Shown here: positions 57,942-64,000 of the stretch, piece after piece | Layout of the letters: each line of letters begins with the position of its first letter | How positions within the stretch are numbered: position 1 is the stretch's first letter | Source of the DNA: Xenorhabdus budapestensis | GTDB lineage: Bacteria; Pseudomonadota; Gammaproteobacteria; Enterobacterales; Enterobacteriaceae | Length of the DNA: 64,000 nt | Reading direction: 5' to 3' | Assembly: GCF_002632465.1 (NCBI RefSeq) | Contig: NZ_NIBS01000001.1 | Coordinates: 279,711-343,710 of the forward strand | The notes under the pieces: generated by a model | What the model was told of the DNA's origin: nothing | The model's input: the letters and a program-made list of their open reading frames with translations, nothing else | Database searches by the model: none | Made by a program: the position numbers and the translations under genes

Positions 57942-58664
57942 TTAGTTAATGTAATTCAAAAGGTTGGTACGTAACTGTTCCAGCTTATCAGCTTTATTAC
58001 ACACCTCTCCTCTAAAGCGTTTCAGCTCTTTTTCCTGTTTTTTCCATTCTGCGTCAAAGTCATTTTGTGCACCTCCCAATCCACCAAGGAGAGACATTAA
58101 CATCTGTTTGCCGTCACCATTCTGATTACTCGTCTTACGGCTCATTTCATTAATACTGTCCTGCAAAATACCGCCTAAACTCTGTTGGATAAGGTTCTGC
58201 CCTTCCGTTTCTACCTGTTTGACTGCCTGATAATTAAAGGTAATACCATTGGGGCGGGTTTCCAGTACCTTATCAATTTGCTTATTCAGGCCAGATTCCA
58301 ATTGGCTCAAGCGGACACGAATATTGCTATCCTTTCCCATTGTTTCAGCAACAACTTGATCCAGTGCCTGACGCGCGCCTGCCAAATGACTTAAAGCCGC
58401 CTTCTTCACCCAGGGTAAATCCTGACGGACAAGCTGCTGATACTGTTTCGCTTTGCTACGTTGATCAGCATTCAGCGACAATGCCTTATCATTGCGAAAC
58501 ACAGAGCCATCAGGCAGAATTTTCAGGTTGCCATTTTCACCAATCATCTGGACAGATTCTGGTGTAACAATAATGTCATCTTTAAGTGTTGTCCGGCATT
58601 CTGAACCCGCTTGTACCTGAGCAACAAATAACAGCGATGCAGCCATCACAATTTTTCGTAACAT
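57942..58664 (-). CDS. yggN: DUF2884 family protein YggN
   Basis: YggN is a conserved exported enterobacterial protein of unknown function. The 240-residue protein (E. coli 239) has a signal peptide (MLRKIVMAASLLFVAQVQA, cleavage after residue 19), a conserved SECRTTLKDDIIVTPESVQM start to the mature part and long helical segments. Two cysteines, near residues 23 and 223, could form a disulfide. The yggM and ansB genes found near it in E. coli are absent here. Confidence 0.93.
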   Translation of the reverse strand: MLRKIVMAASLLFVAQVQAGSECRTTLKDDIIVTPESVQMIGENGNLKILPDGSVFRNDKALSLNADQRSKAKQYQQLVRQDLPWVKKAALSHLAGARQALDQVVAETMGKDSNIRVRLSQLESGLNKQIDKVLETRPNGITFNYQAVKQVETEGQNLIQQSLGGILQDSINEMSRKTSNQNGDGKQMLMSLLGGLGGAQNDFDAEWKKQEKELKRFRGEVCNKADKLEQLRTNLLNYIN

Positions 58665-58744
58665 ATATTCTCCTGGTATCCTCGGCTTTGCGATCCCTTA
58701 CTCATCATCATGGGGCTTCCGCAATTATCTGCTAAGGTTTCAAA

Positions 58745-59674
58745 TTAAAAAATAGAACGCCCGATACGTCCGGCTAATTTTTCCAGCGCTGCGCAACCTG
58801 CCAAAGAGTTGCCCGAACGATCCAGTTCAGGAGCCCACACCGTGACAGTGAATTCCCCCGGAACCACACAGACAATTCCTCCGCCAACACCCGATTTTCC
58901 GGGCATACCGATCCTGAAAGCAAATTCACCTGAACCATCATACATACCGCACGTCAACATAAGGGCATTAATCTGTCTAGTTTGTCGGAGACTTAAAATT
59001 TGCTGACCGGAATCTATCATTCGCCCTTGGTTAGCCAAGTAAATAAAACACTGAGATAACTCAACACAATTCATTTTCAGGGCGCAGTACTGAAAATAAG
59101 TTTTCAGAACAGTGAGCACATCATTTTCAAAATTACTGAATGACTTCATCAAGTAAGCAATTGCGGCATTACGGCTGGAGTGTTCCATCTCTGAGCGGGC
59201 AACAATATCATCATAGCCAATAACTTTTTGCCCTGTGAGGCTGCGTACAAACTCCAGCATTCTACGCTTAGGCGCACTCAAACGTGATTGCAGCATGTCA
59301 CAGATAACTAATGCTCCTGCATTAATAAAAGGATTACGGGGAATACCTTTTTCCAATTCCAACTGCACTAATGAGTTAAATGGTTGTCCCGAAGGCTCTG
59401 TACCTACCCGTTGCCAGATGTCTTCTTCCTTATAACGTGTCATTGCCAATGTCAGACTTAACACCTTGGAAATGGATTGGATGGAGAAACGTTTTTCTGC
59501 ATCTCCTGCTTTAAAAACCTGCCCATCAACCGTACAAATAGCCATCCCAAAATTATTTACCGGAACTTCTGCCAGAGCGGGAATGTAATCTGCTACTTTT
59601 CCTTGGCCAATCAAAGGGCGTACTTCATCTAAGATATCTGCCAATAACGAATTAGAGAACCTTACCTTCACCAC
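58745..59674 (-). CDS. glsB: Glutaminase GlsB
   Basis: GlsB hydrolyses glutamine to glutamate and ammonia (serine-dependent beta-lactamase-like fold). A GTG start at 59674 is chosen: GGAG lies 5 bp upstream, it gives 309 residues (E. coli 308), and the longer frame to 59716 would run through a terminator. The active-site Ser-x-x-Lys is in [12 protein letters not shown]. Other family blocks are [49 protein letters not shown] and [11 protein letters not shown]. Confidence 0.95.
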   Translation of the reverse strand: MVKVRFSNSLLADILDEVRPLIGQGKVADYIPALAEVPVNNFGMAICTVDGQVFKAGDAEKRFSIQSISKVLSLTLAMTRYKEEDIWQRVGTEPSGQPFNSLVQLELEKGIPRNPFINAGALVICDMLQSRLSAPKRRMLEFVRSLTGQKVIGYDDIVARSEMEHSSRNAAIAYLMKSFSNFENDVLTVLKTYFQYCALKMNCVELSQCFIYLANQGRMIDSGQQILSLRQTRQINALMLTCGMYDGSGEFAFRIGMPGKSGVGGGIVCVVPGEFTVTVWAPELDRSGNSLAGCAALEKLAGRIGRSIF

Positions 59675-59686
59675 TTTTTCTCCAGA

Positions 59687-59710
59687 CAAAAAAGGGCTCA
59701 CAAGGAGCCC
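59687..59710 (-). terminator. Terminator after yggL
   Basis: On the minus strand GGGCTC-CTTGT-GAGCCC (59694-59710) is followed by TTTTTTG. It lies 54 bp past yggL and ends only 13 bp before the glsB GTG, so glsB needs its own promoter very close by or depends on read-through. Confidence 0.88.
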
Positions 59711-59763
59711 CTGCATACAGCGTTGTTAATTGTGTAAAACGCGATTTTTAATGCAACAGCAAA

Positions 59764-60090
59764 TCAATCCCACCACACATCAAATAGTTCTGATGTAACA
59801 ACCCCTTCCATACCACAATCTTTCAACCAGTTAGCAACCAGCTGACGATGTTCTTCCGTACATTTACCGATTTTCTGCAAGCAGATCATTCCTTCCCACT
59901 GCAAATAACCGCTGGCATCCAGAGCAAGGCCATTTGGCTCGATTAGCTCTTCAATCAAAGCAGCAACTGTGCTATCTACAACCTCAACTGAGGTATTGGC
60001 TGGGAAGTTCCACTTTACTGAAAAACCCAATTCCTGAAACTCATCAATACGCAGTTTTTTACGCAGACGACGACTACGATTTTTAGCCAT
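59764..60090 (-). CDS. yggL: YggL family ribosome-associated protein
   Basis: YggL (DUF469) is a small basic-ended protein reported to associate with the 50S subunit. The start at 60090 gives 108 residues, as in E. coli, beginning [25 protein letters not shown]; the end SELFDVWWD is conserved. Its ATG overlaps the trmB stop (TAATG), so translation is coupled. Confidence 0.94.
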   Translation of the reverse strand: MAKNRSRRLRKKLRIDEFQELGFSVKWNFPANTSVEVVDSTVAALIEELIEPNGLALDASGYLQWEGMICLQKIGKCTEEHRQLVANWLKDCGMEGVVTSELFDVWWD

Positions 60091-60809
60091 TATTTTACCC
60101 TCTCGAACATTAGATCCCATACACCATGCCCTAAACGATGACCACGCACCTCGAATTTAGTAACAGGGCGTGAATCAGGGCGTGGTACAAAATCACCACT
60201 TTCCGATATGTTGCGATACCCTTCAGCTTCGCTCATAACTTCTAACATATGTTCAGCATATGGCTGCCAGTCCGTCGTCATATGGAATACACCGCCAATT
60301 TTCAGTTTTCTTCTGATCAGTTGAGCAAAACCAGGCTGCACAATTCGACGTTTGTTATGACGGGCTTTATGCCATGGATCAGGGAAGAACAACTGAACCA
60401 TTTCCAGACTTTGTTCCGGGATCATATTTTCCAGCACTTCAATAGCATCGTGACACATCACACGCAGATTGCTAAGATTTTCATCTTGTGCGGAAGCCAG
60501 ACACGCACCGACTCCCGGAGCATGAACCTCGATCCCGAAAAAATTTTTCTCTGGGTTCTGATTTGCCATCATGACCAGAGAAGCCCCCATACCAAAACCA
60601 ATTTCCAACACAATAGGGGCAGCACGACCAAACAGTTCTGCCATATCATGCAATTCTGGCTGATAATCTACTCCCATCTTCGGCCACACATTATCAAGTG
60701 CTTGCTGCTGACGACTCGTTAACCGTCCCTGCCGACGCACAAAACTGCGGACACGGCGCAAAGCCCTGCCATCTTCATCATATTCCGGTGAAATTACGTT
60801 ATTTATCAT
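60090..60809 (-). CDS. trmB: tRNA m7G46 methyltransferase TrmB
   Basis: TrmB methylates G46 in the tRNA variable loop with SAM. It has 239 residues, equal to E. coli. The SAM motif [16 protein letters not shown] is near residue 70. The family signatures [20 protein letters not shown] and the terminal [14 protein letters not shown] are conserved. It is co-translated with yggL and divergent from mutY. Confidence 0.97.
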   Translation of the reverse strand: MINNVISPEYDEDGRALRRVRSFVRRQGRLTSRQQQALDNVWPKMGVDYQPELHDMAELFGRAAPIVLEIGFGMGASLVMMANQNPEKNFFGIEVHAPGVGACLASAQDENLSNLRVMCHDAIEVLENMIPEQSLEMVQLFFPDPWHKARHNKRRIVQPGFAQLIRRKLKIGGVFHMTTDWQPYAEHMLEVMSEAEGYRNISESGDFVPRPDSRPVTKFEVRGHRLGHGVWDLMFERVK

Positions 60810-61068
60810 GGTACTGTCTATTGGTACTTTCTATCAGTTTTAAAGGTATTTGCTCAGGCGTCTGAGGCGTTATGTACCGCAGGATTGCCCAAAGAGAGCG
60901 CAATTATGCAAAGATGGCTGAGTTTATCAAGTTCGATGCCTGTAAGCACAACTTTAATGTTAAATTGTGTGGCGCTTCGAAACAAAGTTCGGGTTTACAC
61001 TGAGGTTACACTATGTTGCAATCCTGTTCACGAAACTATTATCAGATATAAAGACAATTATTCTAATG

Positions 61069-62106
61069 ATGGAAGCAGAGCAATTTTCACAAGCAGTACT
61101 TGAATGGTATCACCGTTATGGTCGCAAGACATTACCGTGGCAGTTAGAAAAAACATCCTATCACGTCTGGCTCTCAGAAGTGATGCTGCAACAAACACAG
61201 GTCGCGACAGTTATACCCTATTTCCAGAAGTTTATTTCACGTTTCCCTGATGTGGCATCACTGGCAGCAGCACCATTGGATGAAGTTCTGCATTTATGGA
61301 CTGGCTTGGGGTACTACGCACGAGCCCGTAATTTGCACAAAGCGGCTCAACAAATTGTTGAACGGCATCATGGAAAACTCCCGACTACTTTTGATGACGT
61401 CGTTGCTCTGCCCGGTGTCGGCCGCTCTACCGCAGGTGCCATCCTTTCGCTTTCTCAAGGAAAACACTTTCCTATCCTTGATGGCAATGTTAAGCGCGTT
61501 CTGGCTCGCTGCTATGCCGTTGATGGTTGGCCGGGAAAAAAAGAGGTGGAAAACCAATTATGGGATATCAGTACCCGCGTTACTCCCAACCTGAATGTTG
61601 AATATTTTAATCAGGCGATGATGGATTTGGGAGCGATGGTATGCACCCGTAGTAAACCCAAATGTGAAATTTGCCCTCTCAATGCAGGCTGCATCGCTTA
61701 TGCCAACCACAGCTGGGCAAACTATCCGGGGAAAAAACCGAAACAGAGTATTCCTGAAAAAACAGCTTACTTTTTATTGATGCAGCATGGCGATACAGTT
61801 TGGTTAGAACAACGCCCACTATCCGGCATCTGGGGCGGACTATTTGCATTCCCGCAATTTACTGATGCAACTTCACTGGAACTGTGGCTGAAAGCATCGG
61901 GTATTTCTCATAACAAGCCTGAACAGTTAACAGCATTTCGCCACACATTCAGCCATTTTCATCTGGATATCGTCCCCATTAAAATTGATATTTTATCTTT
62001 TGATTCCTGCATGGATGAAAGTAAAGGACTTTGGTATAACTTACGCCAGCCAGCAACGATTGGATTAGCTGCACCCGTTGAGTACCTTTTGCAGCAGTTG
62101 GGCTAA
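61069..62106 (+). CDS. mutY: Adenine DNA glycosylase MutY
   Basis: MutY removes adenine mispaired with 8-oxoguanine. The frame opens at 60967, but alignment with E. coli places the start at ATG 61069 (345 residues; ATG 61066 is also possible). No strong ribosome site is visible. The catalytic domain has [18 protein letters not shown] (catalytic Glu), the Hh[14 protein letters not shown] with catalytic Asp in [12 protein letters not shown], and the 4Fe-4S cluster cysteines in [18 protein letters not shown] Nudix-like 8-oxoG-recognition domain follows. Confidence 0.95.
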   Translation: MEAEQFSQAVLEWYHRYGRKTLPWQLEKTSYHVWLSEVMLQQTQVATVIPYFQKFISRFPDVASLAAAPLDEVLHLWTGLGYYARARNLHKAAQQIVERHHGKLPTTFDDVVALPGVGRSTAGAILSLSQGKHFPILDGNVKRVLARCYAVDGWPGKKEVENQLWDISTRVTPNLNVEYFNQAMMDLGAMVCTRSKPKCEICPLNAGCIAYANHSWANYPGKKPKQSIPEKTAYFLLMQHGDTVWLEQRPLSGIWGGLFAFPQFTDATSLELWLKASGISHNKPEQLTAFRHTFSHFHLDIVPIKIDILSFDSCMDESKGLWYNLRQPATIGLAAPVEYLLQQLG

Positions 62107-62164
62107 ACTTTGCCCCACTATTTTTTGCTCCATTCCATTATTTTGAGGATTAAGAGGATTTAGC

Positions 62165-62437
62165 ATGAGCAGAACTATTTTTTGTACTTTTTTGCAACGA
62201 GAAGCAGAAAGCCAAGATTTTCAGTTATATCCAGGGGAACTGGGAAAACGTATTTTCAATGAAATTTCTAAAGAGGCATGGCAACAATGGATGAGCAAAC
62301 AAACCATGCTGATTAATGAAAAGAAATTAAACACTATGAACCCAGAAGATCGCAAATTACTTGAACAAGAAATGGTGAAATTTCTGTTTGAAGGGAAAGA
62401 TATTCAAATTGACGGTTACACTCCGCCAGAAAGATAA
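62165..62437 (+). CDS. yggX: Fe(II) trafficking protein YggX
   Basis: YggX is a small cytosolic protein that protects Fe-S clusters from oxidative damage. The 90-residue protein begins [27 protein letters not shown], with Cys7 as the conserved cysteine, and ends GYTPPER. It lies 58 bp after mutY and 92 bp before mltC; the mutY-yggX-mltC order is ancestral. Confidence 0.97.
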   Translation: MSRTIFCTFLQREAESQDFQLYPGELGKRIFNEISKEAWQQWMSKQTMLINEKKLNTMNPEDRKLLEQEMVKFLFEGKDIQIDGYTPPER

Positions 62438-62529
62438 TCTTTAACATCTATTATTTATTGGGTGAAACTAGGATCTAAAAATCACCCAATAAATGAGAAT
62501 TTACCCTATATACCCAACGGCATCATAAA

Positions 62530-63603
62530 ATGAAAAGACTGCTGGCACTACTTCTGCTCACCCCACTTCTAATTTCCTGTTCTAGTAAACAAGATATTGA
62601 ATACAAAGAAGAGTATATAAAAGATACTAATGGCTTTGATATCTTAATGGGGCAATTCGCTCATGACATTGAAAATATCTGGGGATTACAAGAAGTTTTA
62701 ATCGCTGGCCCTAAAGATTACGTAAAATATACAGATCAATATAAAACCCGCAGCCATATTAATTTTGAAGCGGGGACGATCACTATTGAAACAATATCTC
62801 CTATTGATCCTACTGAATATTTACGCAGGGCGATTGTAACAACATTGTTGATGGGGGATGATCCAGGTTCTATCGATCTTTATTCTGATTCTAATGATAT
62901 CGAGATTAGCAAAGAACCATTTCTATATGGACAAGTTTTGGATAACACGGGTGAACCAATTCGTTGGGAATGGAGAGCAAACCATTTTGCCAATTACCTG
63001 CTCCAGAATAAATTACAGAAACGTCAATCAGGGCTACATGTAATTTGGTCTGTCACCATGCAGTTAGTTCCTAACCATCTGGACAAACGAGCTCATAAAT
63101 ATCTGTCAATGGTTCGCAAAGCATCTATTAAATATGGTGTTGATGAATCGCTAATCCTTGCCATTATGCAAACAGAATCCAGTTTTAACCCTTACGCCGT
63201 CAGCCATGCCGATGCACTGGGATTAATGCAGGTCGTTCAACATACTGCCGGAAAGGATGTATTCAAGATGCAGGGTAAATCTGGTCAACCAAGCCGCAAT
63301 TATCTTTTTGATCCTGCAAATAACATTGATGCGGGCACCGCCTATCTGGCGATATTACAGAGTATCTATTTAGGTGAAATCCAAAATGCAACCTCTCGTC
63401 GCTATGCGGTTATCACAGCATATAACGGTGGTGCGGGCAGTGTATTAAGGGTATTTTCCAGTGATAAGAAGAAAGCTGCTCAAATAATCAACTCAATGGC
63501 TTCGGGCGATGTTTATGAGACACTGACAAATAAACATCCATCGGCTGAATCACGCCGTTATTTGATGAAAGTAAATAATGCACAGAAAAGCTATCGTCGA
63601 TAA
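62530..63603 (+). CDS. mltC: Membrane-bound lytic murein transglycosylase C
   Basis: MltC is an outer-membrane lipoprotein that cleaves peptidoglycan to 1,6-anhydromuropeptides. The 357-residue protein has a signal with lipobox LIS-Cys17 and an amino domain of about 170 residues. The GH23 domain has catalytic Glu in [23 protein letters not shown] near residue 217 and the [15 protein letters not shown] motif near residue 296. A terminator follows the stop. Confidence 0.97.
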   Translation: MKRLLALLLLTPLLISCSSKQDIEYKEEYIKDTNGFDILMGQFAHDIENIWGLQEVLIAGPKDYVKYTDQYKTRSHINFEAGTITIETISPIDPTEYLRRAIVTTLLMGDDPGSIDLYSDSNDIEISKEPFLYGQVLDNTGEPIRWEWRANHFANYLLQNKLQKRQSGLHVIWSVTMQLVPNHLDKRAHKYLSMVRKASIKYGVDESLILAIMQTESSFNPYAVSHADALGLMQVVQHTAGKDVFKMQGKSGQPSRNYLFDPANNIDAGTAYLAILQSIYLGEIQNATSRRYAVITAYNGGAGSVLRVFSSDKKKAAQIINSMASGDVYETLTNKHPSAESRRYLMKVNNAQKSYRR

Positions 63604-63614
63604 TTAATCACCAC

Positions 63615-63660
63615 AAACAAAGGGTGGAAAGGAATTTGTCTTTCCGCCCTTTGTTTATAT
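63615..63660 (+). terminator. mltC terminator
   Basis: A 17-bp stem with one wobble (AAACAAAGGGTGGAAAG / CTTTCCGCCCTTTGTTT, loop 8 nt) begins 11 bp past mltC and is followed by ATATTT. Confidence 0.85.
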
Positions 63661-63714
63661 TTATAACTAATTGAGCAAATTGGAAGCACTTAAATAAATT
63701 TATGCAGAAAGTCA

Positions 63715-63743
63715 TTGACGAATTGGGCTTAATACGGTTTAAT
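63715..63743 (+). promoter_or_regulatory. tRNA-Phe promoter
   Basis: TTGACG (63715-63720) and TTTAAT (63738-63743) are 17 bp apart and followed by a GC-rich discriminator (GCGTCCCC), typical of stringently controlled stable RNA promoters. The mature tRNA begins 13 bp after the -10. Confidence 0.8.
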
Positions 63744-63755
63744 GCGTCCCCGTTA

Positions 63756-63831
63756 GCCCGGATAGCTCAGTCGGTAGAGCAGGGGATTGAAAATCCCCGT
63801 GTCGGTGGTTCGATTCCGCCTCCGGGCACCA
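63756..63831 (+). tRNA. tRNA-Phe(GAA)
   Basis: A 76-nt cloverleaf with acceptor GCCCGGA/TCCGGGC, discriminator A and encoded CCA. The anticodon arm GGGGATTGAAAATCCCC gives anticodon GAA. It is a monocistronic gene with its own promoter. The remaining 169 bp of the window show no recognisable feature and no clear terminator. Confidence 0.97.
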
Positions 63832-64000
63832 AGATTTTAAAGCTAATTTGTTGAATCTTATCAGATAATTAACAAATAAGTTAAAATTTAGGGCTGTTAA
63901 TTCAATGTTAAACAATTGATCGCACTAGTCTGCATACTCAATGTTAAAAAAGCCGTAAATAAAGAATACAGGGTGCCTGCATTTGCAAGCACTCTTTTCT

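Noticed and set aside
60967..61065. Amino-terminal extension of MutY
   Set aside because: The extra 33 residues have no counterpart in MutY proteins, and the region is the expected promoter and leader.

Overview
The window is a 64 kb stretch of a moderately AT-rich gammaproteobacterial chromosome. Gene order and protein similarity (judged from memory) place it in the Enterobacterales. The low GC, the Na+-pumping NADH dehydrogenase operon and the overall gene set fit the Morganellaceae, most likely Photorhabdus or Xenorhabdus. Most of it is conserved core genome. No phage, insertion sequence, CRISPR array or rRNA operon was seen.

Layout. 80-8.7 kb (mostly minus strand): luxS, gshA, a serV-argVYZQ-like operon (one tRNA-Ser, four tRNA-Arg in perfect 164-bp repeats), csrA, alaS, recA with a LexA-controlled promoter, pncC; yqaAB and recX, expected here from E. 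coli, are missing. 8.7-20.7 kb: lplT-aas (lysophospholipid uptake and reacylation), aroL, proBA, crl, frsA, gpt, pepD and dinB (LexA box). 20.8-27 kb: betT and betIBA, choline uptake and oxidation to glycine betaine, divergent around a BetI-type operator. 27-30.1 kb: a small lipoprotein and a heme-type TonB-dependent receptor, divergent around a tandem repeat and a Fur-like palindrome. 30.2-37.5 kb: nqrABCDEF-apbE-nqrM, encoding the Na+-translocating NADH:quinone oxidoreductase and its maturation factors. 37.9-45.2 kb: yafK (dpaA), yafJ, gmhA, fadE (FadR site), lysA and lysR. 45.2-48.6 kb: an accessory patch with a LysR-type regulator, an exported metallo-beta-lactamase-fold protein lacking the usual metal motif, an RNA-like repeat array, and a shortened prepilin peptidase. 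48.9-63.8 kb: the conserved rsmE-gshB-yqgE-ruvX / pilT / yggS-proC-yggT-rdgB-hemW block, a siderophore-binding protein, yggN, glsB, yggL-trmB, mutY-yggX-mltC and tRNA-Phe.

The most unusual element is at about 47,570-47,864. It contains no gene. Its two ends look like the acceptor stem, T-arm and CCA of a serine tRNA. Between them lie five tandem 46-50 nt units. Each carries a 6-7 bp hairpin with a 7-nt loop identical to the anticodon loop of tRNA-Lys(UUU), tRNA-Arg(UCU) or tRNA-Gly(UCC). Loop variation is confined to the anticodon triplet, and the stems show compensatory changes. A promoter-like sequence lies just upstream and a T-run follows the end. I know of no described RNA of this design. 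It is reported as a candidate anticodon-arm mimic or decoy RNA; its function is inference only.
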